The notes beneath the pieces were generated by a model. That model saw only the letters and a list, made by a program, of their open reading frames with translations, made no database searches and had not been told where the DNA came from. The position numbers and the translations under genes are program-made. From contig CAWUIO010000022.1 in assembly GCA_963922455.1 (NCBI GenBank), positions 1 to 64,000 of the forward strand: 64,000 nt of DNA, written 5' to 3'. This stretch comes from CAWUIO01 sp963922455. GTDB lineage: Bacteria > Bacteroidota > Bacteroidia > Cytophagales > Microscillaceae. Shown one piece after another: positions 8,056 to 16,525 of this stretch. The stretch's first letter is position 1. Each line of letters starts with the position of its first letter.

Positions 8056-9045
8056 ATGTCAAAAATCAGAGTAGCAATTAATGGATTTGGACGTATTGGT
8101 AGAATTACGTTCCGAGCCCTCTTGAACAAAGAAAATATAGAAGTGGTAGCAATCAACGATTTGACCGATACCACTACTTTAGCCCACCTTTTAAAATATG
8201 ACTCGATACACGGGAAGTTCCCAGGTGAAGTTTCTCACGATGATCAGCATATCATTGTAAATGGTACCCCAATTCGGGTTTTCTCCGAAAGAGACCCAGC
8301 CAATCTGCCCTGGGCCGATACCCAGGTTCAAACTGTGTTGGAATCGACTGGTATTTTCCGAGATGCTGAAGGTGCTGGCAAGCATATCCAGGCTGGAGCT
8401 TCCAAGGTAATTATCTCGGCTCCTGCCAAAGGTGATGTAAAAACAGTTGTTTTGGGAGTCAATGAGGATACCTTAAGTGGAGATGAGCAAATTATTTCCA
8501 ATGCTTCTTGTACCACCAATTGCTTAGCCCCCATGGCCAAAGTTTTAGATGATACGTTTGGTATTGAAAAGGGATATATCACCACAGTTCACGCGTATAC
8601 AGCCGATCAAAGAATTCAAGACGCGCCTCATAAAGATTTGCGAAGAGCTCGGGCTGCGGCTTTATCGATCGTCCCAACCTCCACCGGGGCAGCCAAAGCT
8701 GTAGGATTAGTCCTACCTCACTTAAAAGGCAAGCTAGACGGGATTGCTATGCGGGTTCCCGTGCCCGATGGATCTTTAACCGATCTTACCGTTATCTTGA
8801 AACAAGAAGTAAGTGCCGAGCAAGTAAATGCAGCTATGCAGTCGGCCGCCCAGGGCGCCATGCAAGGTATCCTTGAATATACCGAAGATGAATTAGTATC
8901 CACTGATATCATCGGAAACCCTCACTCTTGTATCTTTGACTCAAAAATGACTTCCTCAAATGGAACATTGGTCAAAGTAGTAGGCTGGTACGATAATGAG
9001 GCCGGATATTCCAATCGTTCAGCTGATTTGATTGCCAAAAACTAA
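8056..9045 (+). CDS. gap: Type I glyceraldehyde-3-phosphate dehydrogenase
   Basis: 329 residues, the normal length. It oxidises glyceraldehyde 3-phosphate to 1,3-bisphosphoglycerate in glycolysis and the reverse in gluconeogenesis, in the cytoplasm as a tetramer. The N-terminal Rossmann motif is INGFGRIGR (residues 9-16). Asp35 at the end of the second strand (VVAIND) favours NAD+ over NADP+. The catalytic cysteine is Cys152 in SNASCTTNCLAP, with the partner His179 in TTVHAYT. The C-terminal WYDNEAGYSNR motif is intact. It is transcribed alone, with a clear promoter upstream and a strong terminator downstream, as expected for a highly expressed housekeeping gene. Confidence 0.97.
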   Translation: MSKIRVAINGFGRIGRITFRALLNKENIEVVAINDLTDTTTLAHLLKYDSIHGKFPGEVSHDDQHIIVNGTPIRVFSERDPANLPWADTQVQTVLESTGIFRDAEGAGKHIQAGASKVIISAPAKGDVKTVVLGVNEDTLSGDEQIISNASCTTNCLAPMAKVLDDTFGIEKGYITTVHAYTADQRIQDAPHKDLRRARAAALSIVPTSTGAAKAVGLVLPHLKGKLDGIAMRVPVPDGSLTDLTVILKQEVSAEQVNAAMQSAAQGAMQGILEYTEDELVSTDIIGNPHSCIFDSKMTSSNGTLVKVVGWYDNEAGYSNRSADLIAKN

Positions 9046-9066
9046 GTTTTAAAAATAGGTATTCGA

Positions 9067-9093
9067 AAGCTACCCGAAAGGGTAGCTTTTTTT
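9067..9093 (+). terminator. Intrinsic terminator after gap
   Basis: AAGCTACCC (9067-9075), loop GAAA, GGGTAGCTT (9080-9088), then a run of T: a 9-bp perfect stem with a stable tetraloop, 22 bases after the gap stop codon. Confidence 0.9.
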
Positions 9094-9793
9094 ATTTATA
9101 AGTGTAGGAAGTATCCCCAACTTGAGTAAAGGAACAACAAGCCTTATTCGGCCACCTCTTGCATTTGAAAGAAGGGGAAGCCCTGCAAAATCCGCACCTA
9201 TCTTGCGTATCCTCGAAAATGTTAACAAAAGGTAAGAAGTGTTTAGGGTACATGGCTAAAATTCTCAAAAAGAAGGTGTGCTTTTTAAGGCAAAAATGCA
9301 CGGCTTCTAACAAAGGTTCTGTCCGGAATTTTAGCAGTTAAGTGCTTGATTTTGAGTACTTTAACAGAAGTGGGTGTACTTGGTGCCCGGCTTTGTTAAT
9401 GAGTAAAATCTTAGTTTTTTTTTGTCAGAAAAATTGAAAAACTCAAAAAAAAGTTGTTTTTTTGCTGTGAGCTTTAAGTAGTATCACTTCGTAATCCGGC
9501 ATTAATCTCTTTCTTCCACCACCCCAAAACGGGCTATTAATAAATTGACTTGTAGTTTAGACTGGATTAGCTTGTATTATAATAAGTTATTTCAAATTTA
9601 ACTCGCAAGATAGTGTGATAGCATTGTTAATTAAAGCTTTTCACCAATAATAGTCTTTATACTTTGCCCAATTGACTTGATTTGTTATTTACATGCTATG
9701 ATCAAGATTGTTATCTTTTTCATAAAAAACCTTGCGTGAACAATAGAATAAATACAATAGTTCCAAAATTAGTGACAAACTACCTTCACATGG
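9094..9793. other. 700-bp intergenic region without a confident gene
   Basis: AT-rich and poor in plausible frames. A cysteine-rich frame on the minus strand (9092-9313, non-ATG start, ending ACCSFTQVGDTSYTYK) would end at the gap terminator and cannot be excluded, but nothing supports it beyond length. Around 9410-9460 there are long T and A tracts (AAAAAACTCAAAAAAAAG-like) that could bend DNA or form a weak hairpin. No tRNA or repeat element was seen. Confidence 0.5.
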
Positions 9794-9824
9794 TTGCGAT
9801 TAAGAATTAATTCGCTAACCTTTG
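9794..9824 (+). promoter_or_regulatory. Probable promoter for the secreted peptidase gene
   Basis: TTG at 9794-9796, a 20-bp spacer, then AACCTTTG at 9817-9824, one mismatch from TAnnTTTG. The position implies a leader of about 45-50 bases before the start codon at 9880. Confidence 0.45.
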
Positions 9825-9879
9825 TAGGAGGGAATACTGACAGTATAAACCATCATACAGCATTATCAAAAAACAACCT

Positions 9880-12822
9880 ATGAAACGCGTGAACCCTAGA
9901 AAATGGATTGGTTTCCTGTGCTTGTTAGCGCTTCTAATGATAGATTCGCTTTCGGCCCAAGAGATCAAAATTTCTACTCCCTTGATCGCTACGAGCCCTA
10001 ATGTATTGCAAAGTTCCAATTACAAAGCAATTATGGGAAGTTCGTCCAAGTTGAGTACGGCTCTTTTACAAGTACACGAGCAGGCTCAAGCTCAGCACGT
10101 ATCCTCTAGTGCCTTGTCACTGGGTTCACCAAGCTTTCAAACCAAGCACTTGCTTGAATCTGAAGGTAAAATATTGATTCAGATTTTAGCGAAAAAGGAT
10201 GCGGCTATCCTGCAAAATTCTTTGGGTTCTTATGTACAAGTCGTTGGGGCTTATCAGAAAGTACTAAATGCTTGGATTAATCCATTGGATATCCCTCGCC
10301 TGGCTCTTGAAGAAGAAGTTCAGTTTGTAAGCCCAGTTTATCGCCCAAATCGTTTTGCTGGATCTGTGATAAGCCAAGGTGACTCGGTCATTGGGACAGA
10401 CTTCATCCGCAACCTTTTTGGGTTTACGGGTGCCGGTTCCAAAATTGGTATTTTGTCAGATAGTTATGATTTATTAAACGGAGAGTCGGTGGCCATTATC
10501 ACGGGAGACCTCCCCGGTACTGGTAATCCAGATGGTAATACCACCCCCGTACAGGTAATAGAAGAATTTCCCTTTGGGCTTGGCCAAGACGAGGGCCGGG
10601 CCATAGCCGAGATTATTCACGATATAGCTCCTGGCGCCGAATTGGCCTTCCACACTGGTTTTTTAGGAGAAGCCAATTTTGCCGAAGGGATACAAGAGTT
10701 AATTGATGCCGGAGCAAATATTATAATCGAGGATATTATCTATCCCACAGAGCCATTCTTTCAAAATGGATTATCCGCCCAGGCTATCAATGCTTCGGCA
10801 AACCAAAACGTAAGCACCATTTCGGCGGCAGGTAATTTAGGACGACAGTCCTACGAAAGCGACTTCCGTCCGGGAAGCCCTATGACCCTTAATCGGGATT
10901 CTGTACTATTCGGGCCAGGTAATACACTGGGAGAATATGTGCTACACGATTTTGATCCGGGTGAAGGGGTGGACTATTTCCAAAGGGTTGATTTTAACCC
11001 TGATGATGAAATCTTGCTATCCTTTCAGTGGGACCAAACTTTTGCTTCCCTGTGTCAAGGGTGTGGAGGAGCCGAGTCTAATTTGGATATTTTTATTGCG
11101 GTACGCGATGAAGACCTTAGCAGTATCTTGGTAGGGGCCGTGGATTTAAACATCGGCAACGATCCAATTGAATTGCTTAGTGTTGCCAATGGAGATATCC
11201 CCACAGAAGCCTACATTCTTATCGGTAAACGTTTGGAAGAAGGAGCAACGAGTCCCGACCCTGAATTGATCAAATACGTTAATTTCCGGGATTCTATCGG
11301 CATTGAATACGCAAGCAATAGCTCAACCATTGTGGGGCACCTAAACACCACGGGAGGTATTGCCGTAGCTGCAGTTCCTTACTTTGATACGATACCTGAG
11401 CCTTTCACTTCCTTAGGAGGCACTCCGCTTCTTTTTGATGACCTTGGGCTCCGAACTACCCCATTGATTTTGGAGAAACCTGAAGTGAGTGCTCCTGACC
11501 AGGTAAATACAACGTTCTTTGCTGCTGGTAACGATATTGAGTCTGACGGTTCACCCAACTTTAGCGGGACTTCCGCTTCCGCTGCCCACGTAGCGGGACT
11601 TACAGCCTTAATACTCGAGTCGGCTGGGGTAAGCTTAGCCCCTTCTCAAATTCGTAGCTTGCTTACGAGTACCGCTCGAGACCTAGACGACCCTTTCACT
11701 CCGGGCTTTGATGTAGGCTATGATCCAATTACCGGCTTTGGTCTCGTTCAAGCCATCCCAGCGGTTAGCAACGCTCAGGGAATTTTAGTGGAATCCCTAG
11801 GCTTATACAATGCGGTGAGTGATACCTTACTGAGAAATTTATCAGATGGAGACCGGATCAATATTTCAGACCTCGGTACCAACAATCTAACTATTCGGGC
11901 ATTCACCCAACCAGAAATTATAGGAGGGGTATTTATTGACATTACGGGCGATTTGGTGAGCAGCCGTCAGGAATTGATCGAGCCTTATACTGCCTTTGCC
12001 AATATGAAAAACAACTTCTTCGGGCGTGAGTTTCAATTTGGAAATTATACGGTCAAAGCCACTCCGTTTAGCAACTCATTTAATATCGGTACCATCGGCC
12101 TTGAAAAAGAAGTTAATTTCAGCTTAATCGAGCAAGTCGATGAATTTTTATTGATCAACTCTGCCTCGGATACGGTAATAAGCCCCATAGTAGACGGAAG
12201 TGTTGTATCCTTGAAAGAAACCGGAGATCGCCTAAACATCCAGGCCCTAACCACAGGAGACGAAAATGTAGGAAGTGTAGACATTGAGTTACGAGATGCC
12301 CTAAGCAATGCCCTAGTCGCTTCTCGGGTGGAAAATAATCCCCCCTACGCCCTCTTTGCCAATAATGGAAGTAACTTTTTAGATGGCTCCATCAGCCCAG
12401 GGTTTTACTTCTTAAAAGCTACTCCCTACGCCCAACGAGATGCTGTGGGCTTTATTGGTGACCCCATGCAGATTCTTATTGAGGTAGTAGACAGTATCAC
12501 CAATACCTCGGGTGGCGAAATGATGGGGGCGAATACCCAAGGAAGAAAAGCTTTTCCGGCCTATTCTGTTAGGGCTTTCCCTAACCCAACCCAGGAATCC
12601 TTACTGGTATCTTACAACTCAGAGAAGGTTGAAAAACTCCCTTTCCGCGTGACGCTCTATGATCAATCAGGTAAAATCGTTTACCAGAAACTGGAAAGCA
12701 ATGCTAAGACCCCTGGGCATAAGATTGATGTGAAGCATATGGCCCTTGAAGAGGGTATTTATTTCTTAAAAGTGGAAGACACACTACATCAGGAAGTAAT
12801 CCGGATTGTCGTAGAAAAATAA
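9880..12822 (+). CDS. Secreted S8/S53-superfamily peptidase with type IX sorting domain
   Basis: 980 residues. A Sec signal peptide (residues 1-26, ending LSAQ) leads to a peptidase domain (about 165-640). The first strand is GSKIGILSDSYD. Where subtilisins have the catalytic His helix there is instead DEGRAIAEIIHDIAPGA with Glu238, followed by IIEDIIYPTEPFF (Asp285) and the nucleophile Ser565 in SGTSASAAHVAGL. This Glu/Asp/Ser set is that of the sedolisin-like (S53-like) branch rather than classical subtilisins. Two related beta-rich modules follow (about 650-730 and 755-840, each with a LINSASDTVI- or LYNAVSDTLL-like start and DG-R-NI). The C-terminus (about 895-980, RAFPNPTQESLLVSY, then LYDQSGKIVYQ and LEEGIYFLKVE) is a type A sorting domain, so the enzyme should cross the outer membrane by type IX secretion. 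Substrate unknown. Confidence 0.88.
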   Translation: MKRVNPRKWIGFLCLLALLMIDSLSAQEIKISTPLIATSPNVLQSSNYKAIMGSSSKLSTALLQVHEQAQAQHVSSSALSLGSPSFQTKHLLESEGKILIQILAKKDAAILQNSLGSYVQVVGAYQKVLNAWINPLDIPRLALEEEVQFVSPVYRPNRFAGSVISQGDSVIGTDFIRNLFGFTGAGSKIGILSDSYDLLNGESVAIITGDLPGTGNPDGNTTPVQVIEEFPFGLGQDEGRAIAEIIHDIAPGAELAFHTGFLGEANFAEGIQELIDAGANIIIEDIIYPTEPFFQNGLSAQAINASANQNVSTISAAGNLGRQSYESDFRPGSPMTLNRDSVLFGPGNTLGEYVLHDFDPGEGVDYFQRVDFNPDDEILLSFQWDQTFASLCQGCGGAESNLDIFIAVRDEDLSSILVGAVDLNIGNDPIELLSVANGDIPTEAYILIGKRLEEGATSPDPELIKYVNFRDSIGIEYASNSSTIVGHLNTTGGIAVAAVPYFDTIPEPFTSLGGTPLLFDDLGLRTTPLILEKPEVSAPDQVNTTFFAAGNDIESDGSPNFSGTSASAAHVAGLTALILESAGVSLAPSQIRSLLTSTARDLDDPFTPGFDVGYDPITGFGLVQAIPAVSNAQGILVESLGLYNAVSDTLLRNLSDGDRINISDLGTNNLTIRAFTQPEIIGGVFIDITGDLVSSRQELIEPYTAFANMKNNFFGREFQFGNYTVKATPFSNSFNIGTIGLEKEVNFSLIEQVDEFLLINSASDTVISPIVDGSVVSLKETGDRLNIQALTTGDENVGSVDIELRDALSNALVASRVENNPPYALFANNGSNFLDGSISPGFYFLKATPYAQRDAVGFIGDPMQILIEVVDSITNTSGGEMMGANTQGRKAFPAYSVRAFPNPTQESLLVSYNSEKVEKLPFRVTLYDQSGKIVYQKLESNAKTPGHKIDVKHMALEEGIYFLKVEDTLHQEVIRIVVEK

Positions 12823-12839
12823 AAACCCTATATCTTTCC

Positions 12840-12877
12840 AAAAAGGCCGTTTTTTCCAGAAAAACGGCCTTTTTTTA
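12840..12877. terminator. Bidirectional terminator between convergent genes
   Basis: AAAAAGGCCGTTTTT paired with GAAAAACGGCCTTTTT, a long perfect stem with a 4-base loop, flanked by A and T runs so that it can work on both strands. The T run overlaps the stop codon of the convergent methyltransferase gene. Confidence 0.92.
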
Positions 12878-13402
12878 TGAATTAGCCTTTGTCAATACTA
12901 CCGAATAAATCGCACCACTGCCGTACCGGGCCGGTACCTGCGCCAAAGCCTCAAACCTCCAGGCCTCCAGCTGTTCTGATAATTTTGTAAATTTTTGTAA
13001 AGAGATAGGATAAGGATTCCAAGGAGGATTGGGAACCTCTTGATCATATTCTACCAATATGAAACGCCCCCCTGCTTTAAGGTATCCTAAAATGTGTTTC
13101 AAAGTACGTAATGGCTCTGATATATAATGCAAGGCATTGGCCATCAATATCCCGTCCAAGAGAGGCAAGGGCATATCCCGGGTAAAATCCCCATCAATCA
13201 CTTCCAAAGGTATTCGGGAGTCCCTTATTAGATTATACAACAAAACAGGACTTTTGTCCAAAGCATAGAGATGACTTCCCCCAGGCAACTGGGCCGACAG
13301 TAATTGGGTAAAAAAACCACTCCCGGCGCCTAAGTCTGCCCATACACCTGGCTTTTCTGCCAATCCTCCCCGGATTAATTCCAAGGCTGTATTTTGATCC
13401 AT
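12875..13402 (-). CDS. Class I SAM-dependent methyltransferase
   Basis: 175 residues, cytoplasmic. Motif I is ADLGAGSGFF (residues 22-31), the S-adenosylmethionine-binding loop; the acidic end of the second strand is LYALDKS (about 46-52), and motif IV is LLDGILMANALHYISEP. The order of motifs is that of UbiE/Methyltransf_11-type small-molecule methyltransferases. The protein is short: the fold begins almost at once and the substrate-binding C-terminus is brief, so the substrate cannot be guessed. A structured repeat (R3) lies 31 bp upstream of the start codon; no partner gene is evident. Confidence 0.85.
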   Translation of the reverse strand: MDQNTALELIRGGLAEKPGVWADLGAGSGFFTQLLSAQLPGGSHLYALDKSPVLLYNLIRDSRIPLEVIDGDFTRDMPLPLLDGILMANALHYISEPLRTLKHILGYLKAGGRFILVEYDQEVPNPPWNPYPISLQKFTKLSEQLEAWRFEALAQVPARYGSGAIYSVVLTKANS

Positions 13403-13433
13403 ACGTAAATTGTATAAAATAATAAAAAAATAA

Positions 13434-13564
13434 GGGGCTGCCCTTCCCTGAGCTGGCTAAACCACAAGCCTCCCCTAGGCTCAGGGAAGGTCGGGCTTTC
13501 GCTACTCGCTGCCTTTCCCCGCAAGGCCCATACGAGCTCAAACAGGCCGCTCTATCCCTCAGCC
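13434..13564 (-). repeat. 131-bp structured intergenic element, subfamily A (R3)
   Basis: Left end GGGGCTGCC and right end CCCTCAGCC give a GGCTG:CAGCC closing pair. The internal stem is the longest of all copies: CCTTCCCTGAGC (13442-13453) with GCTCAGGGAAGG (13479-13490), 12 perfect base pairs of a sequence unlike the stems of other copies. Core GGGCTTTCGCTACTCGC. Confidence 0.92.
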
Positions 13565-13588
13565 AAAAAAACTAAATTTAAACAGCTA

Positions 13589-15217
13589 CTAACGTTGATT
13601 GAGTTTAATTCTTTTGAGCCCGCGTAAGGCTTCATAATATAAGTACCCCGACTCACTCCCCCAATTTATCAGTTTTTGATAATACTTACGGGCCCGCGCT
13701 GGGTCTTTGCTTTCATAGGCTTTGGCTGTTTTATAGGTGGGCTCTCGAGTATACCAGGTGGGGCTGTCGTTCTTACGTTGGGCAAGATATTCATAATAAG
13801 GAAGGGCTCGCTCTTCTTCTTTAGTTTTTTCGTAAAACCGTCCCAGCCAGTAGTTGGTATACGGGTTACCAGGATCTGCTTCCCAGGTATTGAGAGCTAT
13901 TTTTTCCAGTAGAGGTAAAAACTCAATCGTTTCTTTTTCCACAAAAGCCTCCGCCCCGTAGAGAAATTGCGGGGCTACCCATGCCTCAATATGGGGGTGC
14001 GTACGGATAATTAGGTTCATCAACTTGCGGGCCGACGCCAGCAAATGCTTATTTCTTCGGGCTAGATAGCTTTGCTTCATAAACTCGGCCACCAATTCTT
14101 CTCTAAATAAAGAAGCGCCCAAGGAGTCTACGCGAAGCGAGTCATAGGCCTGAGCTAAGCTTGTCTCGCTAAGCGACCAGTCCCAATTTTTTCGGTAAGC
14201 TTCTGGAAACACGAAGTGCTTAAAGAAGGAAAAAAGCAAGGCAGATCTTAAGGGCTTGCCTTGAATCATATGGGCATGGTCAGAAACCGCTCCCGAATTA
14301 CTTAGTAAGATCAGACTGAGGTCCATTTCGGGTATTTTCAAAAGTACCGTTGAATAACCACCCAATTGTCCATAATGCCAATGTACCACTTTATGGGCGA
14401 CTCGAGCGTTAAACCAACCCAGCCCATAAGGCAAAGTATCTCCCTTGAAGTTTAAGCGGGCTGCCCACATCTTATCACGAAGAGAATCGGCCAGCAAACG
14501 GCCATCATCCAAAGCCCGGTTATAGATTATCATATCATCTAAATTGGAGATCAAACCACTGGAGGTGCTTAACTTAGGGCCGGGCCCACGGGTAGATTTG
14601 GCCTTTGCCGAGTCTAGACGGTAGGGAGGAGCTATCCGTTTAAAATAAGGCTTGTAAAGCTTGGATTCCTTTCCGGGAAGGGTATTCCTTAGGGCCAAGG
14701 GGCGTAGAAACTCCTTCTCAAATACTTGGGGGAGATCTTGCTTGGTCACCTCCTCAACAATCTCTCTTAACCATCCAAAACGATAACTGTATTCAAAGCG
14801 CTCGCCCGGGTTCTCCTGAGAACTATGGCTTAATACATGCTTTATGAGCACTTCCTTTGGAATTTTTTTCTTGGGCAAATACTTTCTCACAGGATCTTCC
14901 AGGCTAAGTAGTCCTTTTGCTTCCAAGCGTAAAAGTAATGCCGCGGCCCAAGTTTTGGTCACTGAAGCCAAAGGGAATAAGGTTTGAGCGCTACTGGCAA
15001 ACTGATCTGTTGGTTGATCCCTGCCCGATATATCATAGAGGAGTACGGAGTCACCTTGCACAATTGCCAAGTGAAGCGCCGGAACCTGTAATGTATCCCG
15101 GATTTGGTGGACATCCTCTACAAAAGGATGGGTTGTTTCAGGGCCTAGGAATCGATAATCAAGCGCTTGAGTGCCCAGCAAGCGCATCAATAAGTGTAAA
15201 CCAAATAAAACAAGCAT
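13589..15217 (-). CDS. Serine hydrolase, beta-lactamase class C fold, with TPR-like tail
   Basis: 542 residues. The N-terminal hydrophobic segment (1-18) is a signal or anchor, so the enzyme acts in the periplasm or at the surface. The penicillin-binding fold motifs are visible: nucleophile Ser85 and Lys88 in PLASVTKTWAA, Tyr143 in the FEYSY second motif, and a His281-Tyr-Gly third motif (HWHYGQLGGYS). This family (Pfam Beta-lactamase, PF00144) covers esterases, D-aminopeptidases and carboxypeptidases more often than true beta-lactamases. From about residue 395 the protein continues as helical repeat pairs (NYWLGRFYEKTKEEERALPYYEYLAQ, then KAYESKDPARARKYYQKLI) resembling tetratricopeptide repeats, perhaps for partner binding. 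Substrate unknown. Confidence 0.82.
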   Translation of the reverse strand: MLVLFGLHLLMRLLGTQALDYRFLGPETTHPFVEDVHQIRDTLQVPALHLAIVQGDSVLLYDISGRDQPTDQFASSAQTLFPLASVTKTWAAALLLRLEAKGLLSLEDPVRKYLPKKKIPKEVLIKHVLSHSSQENPGERFEYSYRFGWLREIVEEVTKQDLPQVFEKEFLRPLALRNTLPGKESKLYKPYFKRIAPPYRLDSAKAKSTRGPGPKLSTSSGLISNLDDMIIYNRALDDGRLLADSLRDKMWAARLNFKGDTLPYGLGWFNARVAHKVVHWHYGQLGGYSTVLLKIPEMDLSLILLSNSGAVSDHAHMIQGKPLRSALLFSFFKHFVFPEAYRKNWDWSLSETSLAQAYDSLRVDSLGASLFREELVAEFMKQSYLARRNKHLLASARKLMNLIIRTHPHIEAWVAPQFLYGAEAFVEKETIEFLPLLEKIALNTWEADPGNPYTNYWLGRFYEKTKEEERALPYYEYLAQRKNDSPTWYTREPTYKTAKAYESKDPARARKYYQKLINWGSESGYLYYEALRGLKRIKLNQR

Positions 15218-15379
15218 ATTTTTTGTATACCAAGCGATAGAATGGGAGCCTCGTTTTGAAATTACTAGCTTACCTCCAAGCTAATCGTGACAAGGAAGTT
15301 CTTCTCTTTATACTTGCCTCTCATTAGCTTTTCTTAGATAATCGTTGTAGATTAATATACGAATATTTAAGGGTAATAT

Positions 15380-16102
15380 ATGAGTTCTGTCTTCAATTCT
15401 GAAGATCCTAAAGATATTTTAAGCCGGATAAAGCGTTTATTACAAAGTCCTGAACGTAACCATATCGAGTTGGCATTTCAACTAATCCGGGGCCAAAATA
15501 TTGACCCGGATCCCCAAATGCTTAGCCTATTGAGTAATAGTGGGCATACCATCGCCTTTTGTTTACGCTATGGACTCACCGAAGCCTTACAAAATTTAGA
15601 AAAATTATATGTGTACAACGAAACTTTTGCCCAACTTCCGGCTGAAATAGGAAACCTCCGGAATTTGGTAGAAATTGAGTTGAGAAGCAATAAACTAAAA
15701 GAATTGCCCCGACAAATAGCATTTCTGAAAAAACTTAGGTTACTAGACTTGGAAAATAACTGCTTAGAGAAGGTTCCCTCAGAAATAGCCTATTTACAAA
15801 ACTTGGAATATTTAAGTTTTGCTTTTAATCAAGTAAATTATCTGGATGAAAACATCGGGGCCTTGGGCAAACTTAAACTGCTTTCTCTGGAAGCGAATCA
15901 GTTAACGTATATCCCTCCGCAAATTGGCTCCTTAAAAGAGCTTGAGTTTCTAGATTTGAGTTACAACCAACTAGGCAAACTCCCCGAAAGTATGAAAGAA
16001 CTCAAAAAACTGCACGTTTGTAATTTGATTGGCAATCCTCTCTCTAACTATTCTATTCAGTCCCTGCAAGAAAATTTACCGTATACACGCATCAAATACT
16101 AA
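15380..16102 (+). CDS. Leucine-rich repeat protein
   Basis: 240 residues, no signal peptide, so probably cytoplasmic. After an N-terminal helical part (1-75), about six 23-residue leucine-rich repeats of the bacterial LPxxI type follow (about 80-225): LPAEIGNLRNLVEIELRSNKL, then LPRQIAFLKKLRLLDLENNCL and so on, each with the LxxLxLxxNxL backbone. Such repeats form a curved protein-binding surface. A second LRR gene of similar style, but with a zinc module, lies at 49405-50523. The gene is divergent from the serine hydrolase. The binding partner is unknown. Confidence 0.85.
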   Translation: MSSVFNSEDPKDILSRIKRLLQSPERNHIELAFQLIRGQNIDPDPQMLSLLSNSGHTIAFCLRYGLTEALQNLEKLYVYNETFAQLPAEIGNLRNLVEIELRSNKLKELPRQIAFLKKLRLLDLENNCLEKVPSEIAYLQNLEYLSFAFNQVNYLDENIGALGKLKLLSLEANQLTYIPPQIGSLKELEFLDLSYNQLGKLPESMKELKKLHVCNLIGNPLSNYSIQSLQENLPYTRIKY

Positions 16103-16169
16103 AAAAATATCCGAATGCCTTCATGGGATAATTCCCTCAGACATCCGGATACATACGGTTATGTAGCCT

Positions 16170-16346
16170 TTAAGCCTTGTACTCCTGCGTTTTGGGGTCT
16201 CCACTAATGAGGCGGTAAAGCCCATAAATTACACCCATCACAATGGAAATACTCACGATACTTTTCACCATCCAGTAGATAAACCCTAAACTTATTTTGA
16301 TTAGGATTAAAATCAACACTAACTGGAAAATTTTCTCGGCTTTCAT
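16170..16346 (-). CDS. Small membrane protein, 58 residues
   Basis: A complete short frame in the 420-bp gap after the LRR gene. It starts MKAEKIFQLVLILILIK, has a long hydrophobic stretch interrupted by YWMVKS, a second one (SISIVMGVIYGLY), and a hydrophilic end RLISGDPKTQEYKA. The two-span layout with a charged tail and the ATG start make a real small membrane protein likely. No family recognised. Bases 16347-16525 are AT-rich with no supported gene, and 16103-16169 contain short inverted repeats (TATCCG with CGGATA). Confidence 0.6.
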   Translation of the reverse strand: MKAEKIFQLVLILILIKISLGFIYWMVKSIVSISIVMGVIYGLYRLISGDPKTQEYKA

Positions 16347-16525
16347 GGTTTTTAAGAAATGGTTATATGGTTTGGATTACTTACACTTTTATAAACGTAA
16401 AGATCCTTTTAATGTTGCAATACTATGTAATACAAGGTACTATTTTCTTGTGTTTTTTATCTTTTCTTTAAATAATACAGAAAAACAAAGGTTACGTCCT
16501 GAAAGAGGGGGCTGAGAAATAAATT

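Noticed and set aside
9092..9313. Cysteine-rich 73-residue minus-strand frame after gap
   Set aside because: Non-ATG start and no known family; kept only as a note in the intergenic entry.
13233..13541. A frame overlapping the methyltransferase gene start
   Set aside because: Lies in a different frame of a real gene and continues through R3; the recurring SSYGPCGERQRVA-like peptide is just the translated element core.
13589..15217. A true class C beta-lactamase (antibiotic resistance gene)
   Set aside because: The fold motifs are shared by many esterases and peptidases, the tail is unlike AmpC, and there is no AmpR-type regulator nearby.
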